A stretch of 64,000 nucleotides of DNA from Alphaproteobacteria bacterium (GCA_016779005.1 JADHOL010000007.1:1-64000); one strand, 5' to 3'; shown: positions 9,268 to 18,933, counted from the first letter of the stretch. A program made the numbers and translations. The notes: generated by a model from the sequence alone, not told the origin.

Positions 9268-9810
9268 ATGGCTGTACTTGTAACAGGTGAAAAACTTGAA
9301 ATCCTGATAACGGAAGCTGAAATTGCCTCCAGAATTAATACACTGGCAGAACAAATCAGCACAGCTTATGAGCAGACAAATCAACTTGTTGTAATCGGTC
9401 TTTTAAGAGGTTCTTTTGTATTTATCGCGGATTTGGTGAGGTGCCTTGATTTGCCTGTAGAGGTGGATTTTATGACTGTATCAAGCTATGGAAATAAAAT
9501 GAAATCATCAGGACAATTACGCATTATTAAAGATGTGGAAACAGACTTGAAAAACAGAGATATCCTTATAATTGAGGATATAATCGATACAGGGCATACC
9601 TTATCGCAAGTAATTAGTCTGCTGGAGACAAGAAAACCACAATCCCTTCGAATTTGCACATTACTCAATAAGCCATCACGAAGAGAGGTCGATGTAGATA
9701 TAGATTGGGTTGGATTTGATATTCCAGATGAATTCGTTATTGGATATGGCATAGATTACGCACAACAAGGCCGAAATCTACAACATATTGCGATCGTTAA
9801 AAAACCGTGA
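9268..9810 (+). CDS. hpt: Hypoxanthine phosphoribosyltransferase
   Basis: Purine salvage enzyme that adds the ribose-phosphate of PRPP to hypoxanthine (and often guanine). The 180-residue length is normal. The PRPP-binding signature IIEDIIDTGHTL covers residues 101-112 with the acidic pair E103-D104. The flexible-loop motif SSYGN is at residues 72-76, and the base-binding VGFDIPDEFVIGYGIDY stretch is near the C-terminus. The ATG at 9268 follows AGCAGAGAATT, a modest ribosome site. It is divergently placed from the dehydrogenase gene and convergent with acuI. Confidence 0.95.
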   Translation: MAVLVTGEKLEILITEAEIASRINTLAEQISTAYEQTNQLVVIGLLRGSFVFIADLVRCLDLPVEVDFMTVSSYGNKMKSSGQLRIIKDVETDLKNRDILIIEDIIDTGHTLSQVISLLETRKPQSLRICTLLNKPSRREVDVDIDWVGFDIPDEFVIGYGIDYAQQGRNLQHIAIVKKP

Positions 9811-9851
9811 TCCAAAGCGCAAAACATATCGCCCCAAAATACGTGTATTAT

Positions 9852-10853
9852 CTAGCTCGCATCCTTAACATTAACCACTAATCTGCCAAAAGTGTTTCCA
9901 ACAAGGATATCTTTTCCGGCCTGAATGGTATCCAAAAGCGATATCTCAGTGCTTATCAGCGAAAGCTTCTCAGATGGCAAATCACGGGATAAACGCTCCC
10001 ATGCCCGTATACGTTTCGGTATTGCCTTACTAGCTGAATCAATTCCAATTAGTTTTATACCTCTAAGCAAGAATGGAATAACGGTTGCAGGAAGTGAAGA
10101 ATCCCCTGCATTTCCAATAGCAGCAACTGCCGTTTCATGCTTCATCTGAGCTAGTATACGGGCAAGCGTTACACCGCCCACACTATCAATACAGCCCCCC
10201 CAAACAGCAGATTCAAGCACCTTATTTAACGGCTCTTGCAACGTTTGCCTGTTGATAATTGTGGTTGCTCCCAATTGGTTAAGAAAGGGGGTGTTTTTCT
10301 CAACATCTCCGGTGGTAGCGCTCACTTCATAGCCAAGCGAAGAGAGCACTGCAACTGCGATAGAGCCGACACCGCCGGTAGCCCCAGTAACTAAAACAGG
10401 TCCATTTTCAGGGGTCATCCCATTATCCTCTAACTCGATTATACCAAGCATAGCGCTAAGCCCTGCTGTGCCAATGGCCATAGCTTGTTTTAGCGACATC
10501 TGTTCTGGGAGTGGTACCAGCCATTCTGCCTTTACTCGTGCTTTTTGGCTATATCCACCAAACCAAACCTCACCCACACGCCAACCTGTATTAATTACTT
10601 TATCTCCTGGACTAAAACGAGGATCATCGCTTTCCAACACAATGCCAGAAAAATCAATCCCAGGTATATGCGGATATTCACGCACCAACCTGCCCTTTCC
10701 ATTAAGACATAGACCATCCTTAAAATTCACATCCGAGTAATGAACCTCTATTGTCACATTCCCATCAGCAGGAAGTTGCGATTCATCAACATCAGAAATA
10801 TGTGCAGATATCGTCTCATCTTCTGCCTTATTAACAATAATTGCTTTAAACAT
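9852..10853 (-). CDS. acuI: Acryloyl-CoA reductase AcuI / YhdH family quinone-oxidoreductase-like enzyme
   Basis: Medium-chain dehydrogenase/reductase without zinc ligands, 333 residues. The opening MFKAIIVNKAE, the HYSDVNFKDGLCLNGKG segment (residues 38-54), the INTGWRVGE motif and the nucleotide-binding VTGATGGVGSIAV are characteristic of the AcuI/YhdH branch. That branch reduces acryloyl-CoA to propionyl-CoA with NADPH. In marine bacteria AcuI detoxifies acrylate made from DMSP, but no ddd or dmd gene is near, so this link is not shown here. AAGGA eight bases before the ATG supports the start. Single gene, divergent from the rhodanese. Confidence 0.85.
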   Translation of the reverse strand: MFKAIIVNKAEDETISAHISDVDESQLPADGNVTIEVHYSDVNFKDGLCLNGKGRLVREYPHIPGIDFSGIVLESDDPRFSPGDKVINTGWRVGEVWFGGYSQKARVKAEWLVPLPEQMSLKQAMAIGTAGLSAMLGIIELEDNGMTPENGPVLVTGATGGVGSIAVAVLSSLGYEVSATTGDVEKNTPFLNQLGATTIINRQTLQEPLNKVLESAVWGGCIDSVGGVTLARILAQMKHETAVAAIGNAGDSSLPATVIPFLLRGIKLIGIDSASKAIPKRIRAWERLSRDLPSEKLSLISTEISLLDTIQAGKDILVGNTFGRLVVNVKDAS

Positions 10854-10990
10854 GGGCTATATTCCTTTTTAAAATCCTGCTACGATTGCGAGGCGAAAAT
10901 TATAGTTTCAAGTAAATAAATCAGGCAATAGATAAATTGTTTTTCAAGAGTTTAATTTTAAGACTAGTCAACAAAATATGGAGACACCCA

Positions 10991-11392
10991 ATGTTTCAAG
11001 AAGTCACTCCACTTGTAGCCTATAAACGATTAACAGAAAACAAAGATGCTATGTTAATTGACTGCCGAACTGAGAGAGAATGGGAAATTATCGGTGTTCC
11101 AGATTTGTCTGAAATTCATAAATCATTGGTAAAAATCGAACTTATGCGTCAGGATCAATCCGTAAATCCTGCTTTTGTCGAACAGATTACAGAGCTTGCA
11201 CAACAAGATACACCCTTATATTTGATATGCAGATCTGGCGCGCGGTCTGCTGCTGCTTGCCAAATGCTTCTGAAAGCAGGGTTTATAGATGTCACAAACG
11301 TAGCCGAGGGGTTTGAGGGAAATTCACAAAATAAGAATAACCCAGAAATCATTGAAGGATGGCAGTCCCATAATCTGCCTTGGCAGAAATAA
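10991..11392 (+). CDS. Rhodanese-like sulfurtransferase domain protein
   Basis: Single-domain rhodanese of about 133 residues. The active-site loop CRSGARSAA begins at catalytic C80, and the DCRTEREW motif at residues 24-31 is the usual N-terminal rhodanese signature. It presumably carries persulfide sulfur between cytoplasmic partners. I use the ATG at 10991 (MFQEVTPLVAYKR) because GGAG lies a few bases upstream and the domain begins here; an upstream non-ATG start at 10937 would add an unsupported 18-residue leader. The gene stands alone. Confidence 0.88.
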   Translation: MFQEVTPLVAYKRLTENKDAMLIDCRTEREWEIIGVPDLSEIHKSLVKIELMRQDQSVNPAFVEQITELAQQDTPLYLICRSGARSAAACQMLLKAGFIDVTNVAEGFEGNSQNKNNPEIIEGWQSHNLPWQK

Positions 11393-11539
11393 CCGCCCCT
11401 ATTAAAAACCCTAAATTGGGTTGGCTCACTAACCTACCTGTTTTAAAAAAAAATTCCCTACATCTTGCTTTTTTTGCGTTCAGGTTCATGTTTTATAAGT
11501 ATGAGCTTTGTTATTTATTTTTCTGTAGTTAAAACGTGG

Positions 11540-12100
11540 ATGCGCCAGATATTAGTCGGACTTTGTTTTTCCGCTGTATTTTTATTCGCCCTTAATACTA
11601 CAAATGCTGACCAAAGAGATCCTGAGTTAGATATTTTATTCTCAAAGCTTAAATCTGCCGAAACAATCGAAGACGCAGAACAGATTTCAGGTCAGATTTG
11701 GCAAATATGGGCCACCCATAATGCGAGTTCAATATTAAGCAGACAAATGCAGATGGGCATTGATTTAATGCAATCTGGCCAGCTAGATGCCGCCAATGCA
11801 GTGTTTAGTTATGTAATCCAGCAGGATAATGAATTTGCTGAGGCGTGGAACAAACGCGCTACTGTTTTATTCTTCATGGGTGAGTTTGAAAGAGCAAAAT
11901 ATGACATCGCCCAGACACTTGCATTAGAGCGCAATCATTTTGGCGCGCTTGCTGGCCTTGGCATGGTGGAAGTGCACCTTGGCAATCCCAAAGCAGCCCT
12001 TGAAGCTTACCGTCGTGCCGCATCTATAAACCCGCACCTACAAGATGTTCAACAAGCAATTGCAAGATTAGAAGAAAAGCTCAAAGGGCTTCCTGCCTAA
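11540..12100 (+). CDS. Exported tetratricopeptide-repeat protein
   Basis: Protein of about 186 residues. A signal peptide (MRQILVGLCFSAVFLFALNT, ending near TNA-D) is followed by two to three TPR units, seen as MGIDLMQSGQLDAANAVFSY, AWNKRATVLFFMGEFERAKY and ALAGLGMVEVHLGNPKAALE. TPRs mediate protein contacts and the protein likely works in the periplasm; no partner can be named. The start at 11540 is chosen because it gives a clean signal peptide. The frame is open back to 11465, but that would place a second hydrophobic stretch in front. The stop is 17 bases from the end of convergent pyk. Confidence 0.75.
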   Translation: MRQILVGLCFSAVFLFALNTTNADQRDPELDILFSKLKSAETIEDAEQISGQIWQIWATHNASSILSRQMQMGIDLMQSGQLDAANAVFSYVIQQDNEFAEAWNKRATVLFFMGEFERAKYDIAQTLALERNHFGALAGLGMVEVHLGNPKAALEAYRRAASINPHLQDVQQAIARLEEKLKGLPA

Positions 12101-12117
12101 TACCCTTATTTTTCAAC

Positions 12118-13545
12118 TTAAATATGCTCTACGCGAATTGCATTTGTACTTCCAGCAAGGCCAAATGGAAAACCAGCAACCACAACAATTGCGTCATTCG
12201 TATGTACCACTTTTTCTTGTTTTAGCGTTTCTTTTGTAATCGATAATGCGGCCTCATAATCTGATTCAGCTTGGCGCAATGTAGTGGCTCCAAATAATAC
12301 AGATAAACGCCTTTGCACTGCTAATTCTGGTGTTGATACAAATAGGCGTATCGCTGGCCTTTCTCTTGCGATTCGCACCGCTGTATTGCCTGATGCTGAA
12401 TATGCTATGATGGCTTTTGCCTCAATCGTTTGTGCAAGCGCTACTGCTGCTTTTGCAACTGCGTGATATATCGATGGCTCTACATCTAATGGTGCAGGTC
12501 CATCAAACGGAAACTCCTTAATATGCATTTCGGCGGACGTTAATATGCTGGCCATTGTTTTAACAGCTTCAACAGCATAATCCCCTATCGCCGTTTCAGC
12601 TGACAACATTACCGCATCAGCGCCATCAAACACAGCACCTGCCACATCTGTTGCTTCTGCTCTGGTTGGGGTGGGGCTATGTATCATTGATTCTAGCATT
12701 TGAGTTGCTACCACAACTGGTTTGCCTACTTTGCGGCATTGATAAATCAGTCTTTTTTGAACAGATGGCACTTCAGCTGCATCTAACTCTACGCCCAAAT
12801 CACCTCTTGCAATCATAATTGCATCAGAGGCATTTATGATATCTTGGATTTCGGCAAGCGCTGCTGGTTTTTCTATTTTTGCCATTAGCTGAGCCCTGCC
12901 CGCAATTTTTGCTTTGGCAGCCAAAACGTCAGATACAGATTGCACAAAGGATAGTGCTATCCAGTCAGCACCCTTATCCAACGCAAATTCCAAATCTTTT
13001 AAATCTTTACTGGTTAAGACATCCGTATCTAATTTGATATCTGGTACATTAACCCCTTTTCGGCTTAACACTGGACCACCTGTTAACACCTCTGCTGTGA
13101 ACGCATTATCTGCCAGAGTTTTTACCACAAGCGCCAACTTACCATCATCCATAAGTAATCTTGCCCCTGGATATAGCGCCTTGAATATTTCTGGATGCGG
13201 AAGCGGCAATCTCTCTGCATTGCCAATTTCATCAGACTGGTCGAATTGTATTAAGCTGCCTTCTACTAGCGATAATCCATCAACAACTCTGCCAATTCGG
13301 TATTTTGGTCCTTGCATATCTGCCAAAATACCTATTGGCTGTGAGAGCTTCTTTTCAATGGCACGAACCATCTCAATACGCTTTAGATGCTCCTCATGTG
13401 TACCGTGGCTAAAATTCATTCTGACAATATTCACACCAGCTTGAACGAGCTGTGTGATTTGCGCCTCGCTCTCACTTGCAGAGCCTAATGTTGCCAGAAT
13501 TTTAGTGGCTCGCCATGTCTGTCCAGATCGTGTGTTAGATGTCAT
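12118..13545 (-). CDS. pyk: Pyruvate kinase
   Basis: Transfers phosphate from phosphoenolpyruvate to ADP, the last step of glycolysis. The 475-residue length is typical. It shows the N-terminal RMNFSHGTHEEH motif (residues 42-53), the catalytic-lysine stretch MAKIEKPAAL (residues 221-230, K223), the metal-binding IMIARGDLGVEL (residues 243-254), and the VATQMLESM and AETA segments. ATG start at 13545. It lies 102 bases downstream of the livM gene on the same strand, with no clear terminator between them, so some read-through is possible. Confidence 0.97.
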   Translation of the reverse strand: MTSNTRSGQTWRATKILATLGSASESEAQITQLVQAGVNIVRMNFSHGTHEEHLKRIEMVRAIEKKLSQPIGILADMQGPKYRIGRVVDGLSLVEGSLIQFDQSDEIGNAERLPLPHPEIFKALYPGARLLMDDGKLALVVKTLADNAFTAEVLTGGPVLSRKGVNVPDIKLDTDVLTSKDLKDLEFALDKGADWIALSFVQSVSDVLAAKAKIAGRAQLMAKIEKPAALAEIQDIINASDAIMIARGDLGVELDAAEVPSVQKRLIYQCRKVGKPVVVATQMLESMIHSPTPTRAEATDVAGAVFDGADAVMLSAETAIGDYAVEAVKTMASILTSAEMHIKEFPFDGPAPLDVEPSIYHAVAKAAVALAQTIEAKAIIAYSASGNTAVRIARERPAIRLFVSTPELAVQRRLSVLFGATTLRQAESDYEAALSITKETLKQEKVVHTNDAIVVVAGFPFGLAGSTNAIRVEHI

Positions 13546-13647
13546 GCGAAAATGATCTCTTCATAAATAAATTTACGGGATTCTTGGGCACTTTAAGATA
13601 AAGAATTTTTTTAAGCAAATAATAACAAAAAATAAAGATGCTAACTG

Positions 13648-14979
13648 TTAGGCTTTGTTACTAATCCTTTCAGGAATTAAACCCCGTGGGGAAAACCGAA
13701 GAAACAGCAATAAAACCAATCCCATAATCAACAATCTTAATTGCGGTGCGGTGCTAAGAAAATGTTCCTTTAAGGCTGAGCCCTCTGATAATGGCAAAGT
13801 GATAATATACACCAACATATTACCAATTGTTTCAGCTTCAATCCAAAAGAACCATACAATAAAGCCGCCAAGAATAGCACCAAAGTTATTCCCAGAGCCG
13901 CCCACAACAACCATTACCCATATTAAAAACGTAAATCGAAGCGGATGATATATAGATGGATTAAACTGGCCATCTAATGTAACCAGCATAGCCCCTGCAA
14001 TTCCTACAATGGCAGAACCAATAACAAAGATTTGCAGGTGACGTGAGGTAACGTTTTTGCCCATCGCACTCGCTGCTGTCTCATTATCACGGATAGCACG
14101 CATCATCCTGCCCCATGGCGAATTCAATGCTCTCTCACATAGCCATAAAAGCATGAGCAATACCCCTAAAAACAGGGACGTATAACATAATTTAACAAAC
14201 AGGCTTGATGCTTGCATAACATTCATTCCAACAGAATCTGTTATATCTTGAAACCAAATTGTTGATTGCAGGTCAATTTCATAGGGAACAGGCCGCGGTA
14301 TGCCTGTTACATTCTTAACGCCCCTTGTTAACCAATCCTCGTTTTTAAACATGAAAATAACAATTTCTGAAATACCAAGCGTAGCAATAGCAAGATAGTC
14401 GGAGCGCAAGCCAAGAGTGATTTTTCCAATAATAAATGCGACACAACCCGCTAATATTCCGCCAACACCCCATGACAGCAAAACAGGCAATCCTGCACCA
14501 CCTAGATACCCAGAAGAAGCTGGCTCAAACGATTCAATTCTAAGAATTGCGGGATCTAGCACAAATCGGGAGAGTATGTAGCCTGCACCAGCAATAATGA
14601 TTACATACCAGTATCGCCGTCTGCCCTTAAATCTTAGCCATATAAGATAGGCTAAAATACCGCTCATTATCCAAATAATTACCCCGAGCAACACCCCAAA
14701 TCCGCCTGCCTGCCAAGCGCCCATAATAGGCGCTTTTGAAACCAGCATTGCAGCCAAACCACCAAGCGCGGCAAACCCCATAATGCCAGCGTTAAACAGG
14801 CCTGCATATCCCCATTGTAAATTTACACCAAGCGCCATAATAGCTGAAATCAAACATAAATTCAGGATTGCGAGCATTAAATTCCAGCTTTGAAAAACCC
14901 CTACAAGCGCTAATGCACCTAGCATAAGCGCGAATAGTAAAACTGCTTTTCTGCTCGAACTAGGAATTGATAATTTCAT
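13648..14979 (-). CDS. livM: Branched-chain amino acid-type ABC transporter permease LivM
   Basis: Inner-membrane permease of 443 residues with about ten hydrophobic segments. The LivM signatures are LNLCLISAIMALGVNLQWGYAGLFNAG-type sequence near residues 35-62 and the cytoplasmic coupling loop RAIRDNETAASAMG near residue 295. The central insert (about residues 100-180) makes it longer than E. coli-type LivM but resembles the longer forms of marine alphaproteobacteria. The start overlaps the end of livH by four bases (ATGA), showing translational coupling. Whether the substrate is leucine-type amino acids, amides or urea-like compounds is not decided by the sequence. Confidence 0.9.
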   Translation of the reverse strand: MKLSIPSSSRKAVLLFALMLGALALVGVFQSWNLMLAILNLCLISAIMALGVNLQWGYAGLFNAGIMGFAALGGLAAMLVSKAPIMGAWQAGGFGVLLGVIIWIMSGILAYLIWLRFKGRRRYWYVIIIAGAGYILSRFVLDPAILRIESFEPASSGYLGGAGLPVLLSWGVGGILAGCVAFIIGKITLGLRSDYLAIATLGISEIVIFMFKNEDWLTRGVKNVTGIPRPVPYEIDLQSTIWFQDITDSVGMNVMQASSLFVKLCYTSLFLGVLLMLLWLCERALNSPWGRMMRAIRDNETAASAMGKNVTSRHLQIFVIGSAIVGIAGAMLVTLDGQFNPSIYHPLRFTFLIWVMVVVGGSGNNFGAILGGFIVWFFWIEAETIGNMLVYIITLPLSEGSALKEHFLSTAPQLRLLIMGLVLLLFLRFSPRGLIPERISNKA

Positions 14980-15989
14980 AATGTCTTCCCACGAAATAAT
15001 CCAGTAGGGCGAACCAGCAATACAATGACAAGTAGAACAAACGAGACAGCAAATTTATATTCGGTAGATAGCATTTGAACAAGGCCTTCTGGCGCCCATT
15101 CTTCTGGCAAAAGGTAGGTAAAAAAACGTTTATACGCAAATGTTATGAACGCCTCTGAAAAGGCTATTACATATCCTCCAATTACAGCCCCGATAGGATT
15201 GCCAACACCGCCAATAATGGCAGCTGCAAATATCGGTAATACCAGTTGCAAATATACAAATGGTTTATAGCCTTTATCAAGCCCATATAATGTCCCTGCA
15301 ACCGCTGCCAATGCGCCTACCAGCATCCAAGTAATAATAATGACCCGTTCCGGCTTTATCCCCGACAAGAGAGCCAGATCCTCATTATCGGAAAATGCGC
15401 GCATTGATTTACCTGTCCTGGTTTTATTCAGAAACCAGAAAACAGCCGTAACCAGCACCAGTGTGACAATAACGGTAATGGCCTGAGTTGTGCGGATTGA
15501 CACCCCCTCTGCCAATCCCGTTATTTGCTTAAACTCAGATGCCTTGATAATAAATCGCTCCCCATCCGCAAAATTCTTTTTAGACGTTCCAATGAAAAAC
15601 CGAATTAAACCAGCTAGAAAGAACATTACACCCACAGATACAATCATAAAGGTAACAGGTTGAACACGCTGAGCCTGATAATATCTAAACACCGTTCTAT
15701 CTAAAATCAGCAATAACATAATGGTTATCATAATGGAGACAGGAATCGCTAACAACGCTGTCGGTAGAGGATGGATTGAAATCCCTGCCGACTGAAACAG
15801 CCAAATGGTAAAAATGGATATCATCGTGCCAAAAGACATCATCTCGCCATGTGCAAAATTTGAAAACCGAAGCACAGCATATACTAACGTAATTCCAAGT
15901 GCGCCAAGTGCAAGCTGACTTCCATAAGCAAGAGAAGGAACAATAATATAATTTGCCAAAAGCGTTATCGCATTTAAAATATCTATCAT
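14976..15989 (-). CDS. livH: Branched-chain amino acid-type ABC transporter permease LivH
   Basis: Permease of 337 residues and the partner of LivM. The N-terminal ALGITLVYAVLRFSNFAHGE segment (around residues 31-48) is the LivH hallmark. The coupling helix is RTGKSMRAFSDNEDLALLSGI near residue 195, and the GGVGNPIGAVIGG motif lies further on. Roughly eight membrane helices. It starts only seven bases after livF and overlaps livM by four bases, so livF, livH and livM are translated as one unit. Confidence 0.92.
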   Translation of the reverse strand: MIDILNAITLLANYIIVPSLAYGSQLALGALGITLVYAVLRFSNFAHGEMMSFGTMISIFTIWLFQSAGISIHPLPTALLAIPVSIMITIMLLLILDRTVFRYYQAQRVQPVTFMIVSVGVMFFLAGLIRFFIGTSKKNFADGERFIIKASEFKQITGLAEGVSIRTTQAITVIVTLVLVTAVFWFLNKTRTGKSMRAFSDNEDLALLSGIKPERVIIITWMLVGALAAVAGTLYGLDKGYKPFVYLQLVLPIFAAAIIGGVGNPIGAVIGGYVIAFSEAFITFAYKRFFTYLLPEEWAPEGLVQMLSTEYKFAVSFVLLVIVLLVRPTGLFRGKTL

Positions 15990-15996
15990 TATACTA

Positions 15997-16701
15997 TCAG
16001 CCTCCTAAAAACGCCTGTCGTACTTCAGGATTATTGAGTAGCGCAGTGCCAGCACCCTTAAATTTGTTTTCGCCTTGTACTAATACATATCCTATATCTG
16101 CTATCTGCAAGGCTTGCTTGGCATTCTGTTCAACCATTAAAATGGCAACTCCTGTATTAGCTATATCAATGATTCTATCAAATAATTCATCCATGACGAT
16201 AGGGGAGACGCCGGCCGTTGGCTCATCTAGCATTAAGATATTGGGCTTCGTCATCATGGCTCTGGCAACCGCAACTTGTTGTCTTTGTCCTCCTGATAAC
16301 TCCCCGGCTGCTTGGTTTTGTTTGGTCTTTAAAATAGGGAATAAATCAAAAATCTCTGAAATCGTCTGGCTTAAATCATCGCGGCGCACAAACCCGCCCA
16401 TTTCAAGGTTTTCTAAAACTGTCATAGATGGAAATACATTATTGGTTTGAGGCACATACCCCATGCCAAGCAATACGCGTTGTTCTGGTCGGAGCTGTGT
16501 TATATCCCTGCCATCACTAAAAACAGATCCCTCTCGCAGTGGAAGCATTCCAAACAATGCCTTCATAGCGGTAGATTTGCCTGCTCCATTTGGGCCTACG
16601 ATTACAGCAATTTGTCCTTTATCAACCGATATAGAGCAGCCATTTAAAATCATGCTAGCACCATAGCCTGCATGCATACCAATTCCTTCAAAAAAGGTCA
16701 T
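15997..16701 (-). CDS. livF: Branched-chain amino acid-type ABC transporter ATP-binding protein LivF
   Basis: Cytoplasmic ATPase of 234 residues. Walker A GPNGAGKST is at residues 36-44, the ABC signature LSGGQRQQVAVARAM is near residue 135, and Walker B ILMLDEP is near residue 155 (PTAGVSP following). The HAGYGASMILNG opening and the short C-terminus without a regulatory domain fit LivF. It is the second ATPase gene in the order livK-livG-livF-livH-livM, 34 bases after livG. Confidence 0.93.
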   Translation of the reverse strand: MTFFEGIGMHAGYGASMILNGCSISVDKGQIAVIVGPNGAGKSTAMKALFGMLPLREGSVFSDGRDITQLRPEQRVLLGMGYVPQTNNVFPSMTVLENLEMGGFVRRDDLSQTISEIFDLFPILKTKQNQAAGELSGGQRQQVAVARAMMTKPNILMLDEPTAGVSPIVMDELFDRIIDIANTGVAILMVEQNAKQALQIADIGYVLVQGENKFKGAGTALLNNPEVRQAFLGG

Positions 16702-16735
16702 TTAACTTTACTCTCTGACGTTTTATTACCAGAAT

Positions 16736-17506
16736 TCACGATTTATTTTTCATCCCGCGCCCCAGATAGGCTTCAATTACATCTGGATTTGCCTTAATCG
16801 CCTCAATGCTGTCTGTTGCTAATACGCTTCCTTCTGCCATCACCACGACCTCATCACATAATTTGCCGATAAATTCCATATCATGTTCGATCATGCAAAA
16901 TGTATAGCCACGCTCTCGGTTAAGACGAATTATAGCATCGCCTAGGTGGCTGAGAAGCGTTCTGTTAACGCCTGCGCCAACCTCATCTAGAAATACGATT
17001 TTCGCATCAACCATCATGCATCTTCCAAGCTCAAGTAATTTTTTCTGGCCCCCAGATAAGTTGCCTGCAGGCTCATCAGCAAGTGCCTTTAGATTTAAAA
17101 ACTCTAACACCTCATCTACTTTTTGTGTGAGCTGCGCTTCTTCTTGCTTTATTTTTCCAGGACGCAACCAGACATTTAGCAACGTCTCACCTGACTGATG
17201 TGATGGAACCATCATCAGATTATCTCGAACAGGCAATGTTGAAAACTCATGTGCTATCTGAAATGTTCGCAACACCCCCTTAGCAAACAGCGCGTGAGGG
17301 GGAAGTCCCGTAATTTCCGCCTCATCGAGAAAAACCCGCCCTGAAGTTGGGGGGTGCAGTCCTGCTATAATATTGAATAAGGTTGTTTTACCAGCACCGT
17401 TCGGGCCAATTAGCCCCGTTATTTTGCCAGACTCAAAGGATAGAGAAACATCATTAACAGCATGAATCCCGCCAAACCATTTATCTAAATGTTGTACTGT
17501 CAACAT
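16736..17506 (-). CDS. livG: Branched-chain amino acid-type ABC transporter ATP-binding protein LivG
   Basis: Cytoplasmic ATPase of 256 residues. Walker A GPNGAGKTT is at residues 34-42, the Q-loop region RTFQIAHEFSTLPVRDNL near residue 85, the signature LSGGQKKLLELGRCM near residue 150, and Walker B KIVFLDEVGAGV. The last shows valine where PTAG is usual (EVGAG), a minor deviation. The ATG at 17506 has little upstream ribosome-site sequence. It follows the livK gene after a terminator-like hairpin, so transporter expression probably depends on partial read-through. Confidence 0.92.
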   Translation of the reverse strand: MLTVQHLDKWFGGIHAVNDVSLSFESGKITGLIGPNGAGKTTLFNIIAGLHPPTSGRVFLDEAEITGLPPHALFAKGVLRTFQIAHEFSTLPVRDNLMMVPSHQSGETLLNVWLRPGKIKQEEAQLTQKVDEVLEFLNLKALADEPAGNLSGGQKKLLELGRCMMVDAKIVFLDEVGAGVNRTLLSHLGDAIIRLNRERGYTFCMIEHDMEFIGKLCDEVVVMAEGSVLATDSIEAIKANPDVIEAYLGRGMKNKS

Positions 17507-17542
17507 ATTATCAATAATCTTAAATAATTAATTTTTGACATA

Positions 17543-17580
17543 AAAAAAGCGACTCAGTAAATTCTGAGCCGCTTTTTTTT
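17543..17580 (-). terminator. Terminator-like hairpin between livK and livG
   Basis: An A run (17543-17548), the stem GCGACTCAG (from 17549) pairing with CTGAGCCGC (to 17572) with one bulge, then a T run to 17580. Both flanks are homopolymeric, so it can act in either direction. On the minus strand it sits between livK and livG, where it would let more binding protein than transporter be made. Confidence 0.8.
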
Positions 17581-17589
17581 TGATTAATA

Positions 17590-18771
17590 TTAGCGATATC
17601 CTACCGTTGCGAATTTTCCGTTTTGAACTTCATATTGCAGGTAAGCACCGCCAGACTCGCCAGGCTCGATAAGCTCAACCGCAGACGCACCGACATAGTC
17701 GATTTCGCCGCCATCCGCTAGAATTTTCAGCCCTTTGGCTAATTCACCAGGATAGATTTTCTCACCTGGTGCATTTGCAACATCCATCACATGGTCTTTT
17801 AAATCTGATGATGAAGAAGAGTTTGCGGCCTGCATGGCTAGCATGATAAGAGCAGCTGCATCATAATATTCGCCTGCATATACGTTATATTCATGACCTG
17901 CTTCAGCAAATAGTGTTTTAAAGGTTGCATCCCCTGGGCTGTCGGTGCCAGCAGAGGCCCCAAATGAGCCATCAATATCAGAGCCAAATGTAGCTGTAAG
18001 ACTATCTGCATACATCCCATCAGGTAGGAAGAATGTCTCGAATGATCCTGAATCTAAGGAGCCTTGAATGATAGCGCCGCCGCCGCCATCTGCGTAACCT
18101 GCTACAACAAGAATATCACCACCAGCTTGCGCTAAAGCTGCAACATCAGCGCTGTAATCGCCTTTATTCTCTTCATGTCCAGCATTTATAGTTACGGTGC
18201 CACCCCCTGCTACAAAATTAGCTTCAATAGCACTGCCAAGACCACTACCGTAATCATTATTTACGTAGGTAATCGCAGCGGATTTATATCCTTGCTCGAT
18301 TAATATTTCTGCTAACACCTCTGCAGAACGTGCATCTGAAGGAGCTGTTCTAAAAAATAAACCATTATCCTCGACTGTTGACAGAACAGGTGCTGTTGCA
18401 GACCCAGAAATCATAACAATACCGTTAGGCATAGCCACCCCTTCCAACACGGCTTGTGCCGCACCTGAACACATAGCGCCTACGATCGCATTTACATTTT
18501 CTGAAGTAACCAATCGCTCCCCTGTTGCAACAGCTGCTGCTGTATCTGCACAGGTTGAATCGCCCGTAACGGCAACAACATTGCTGCCACCAAGCAACGA
18601 TTTGCTTTCCGCAACCTCTGAAATAGCCATCTGTGCTCCATTATTCATGGCTGGTGCCAGTGATTCTAATGGGCCTGTAAAGCCTAGTGAAATTCCAATT
18701 TTTATATCTTCTGCATATGCTGGAGAAGCCAGCATTAAAATAGCCGCAGAAACACCCATAATTTTTTTCAT
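17590..18771 (-). CDS. ABC transporter periplasmic substrate-binding protein, Liv type
   Basis: Periplasmic binding protein of 393 residues. The signal peptide (MKKIMGVSAAILMLASPAYA) is followed by the type-I fold beginning EDIKIGISLGFTGPLESLAPAMNNGAQMA-like sequence. Later motifs include an IVGAMCSGAAQAVLEGV stretch near residue 95 and AAITYVNNDYGSGLG near residue 165. Two cysteines (C54 and C99) could form a disulfide. GGGAGA just before the ATG gives a good ribosome site. As first gene of the liv operon it determines the substrate, likely branched-chain or other aliphatic amino acids or amides; the sequence alone cannot be more specific. Confidence 0.9.
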   Translation of the reverse strand: MKKIMGVSAAILMLASPAYAEDIKIGISLGFTGPLESLAPAMNNGAQMAISEVAESKSLLGGSNVVAVTGDSTCADTAAAVATGERLVTSENVNAIVGAMCSGAAQAVLEGVAMPNGIVMISGSATAPVLSTVEDNGLFFRTAPSDARSAEVLAEILIEQGYKSAAITYVNNDYGSGLGSAIEANFVAGGGTVTINAGHEENKGDYSADVAALAQAGGDILVVAGYADGGGGAIIQGSLDSGSFETFFLPDGMYADSLTATFGSDIDGSFGASAGTDSPGDATFKTLFAEAGHEYNVYAGEYYDAAALIMLAMQAANSSSSSDLKDHVMDVANAPGEKIYPGELAKGLKILADGGEIDYVGASAVELIEPGESGGAYLQYEVQNGKFATVGYR

Positions 18772-18933
18772 AATTTTCTCCCGTTTAATATTCAGCTTAA
18801 AAAAATTTAATGTTTAAAAAGTAGCGTTGATAAATAAGCTTGCAATGAGAAACTACCCATGAAATTGGCAAAAAGGAAAGAAAATCTTGTTCTGGCGCAA
18901 TATTAGACTGAATTTATTGCCGTTACCCGATGT

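Noticed and set aside
11400-11420. AACCC/GGGTT hairpin after the rhodanese gene as a terminator
   Set aside because: The stem is only five bases and the run of As is too far downstream, so terminator function is not supported.
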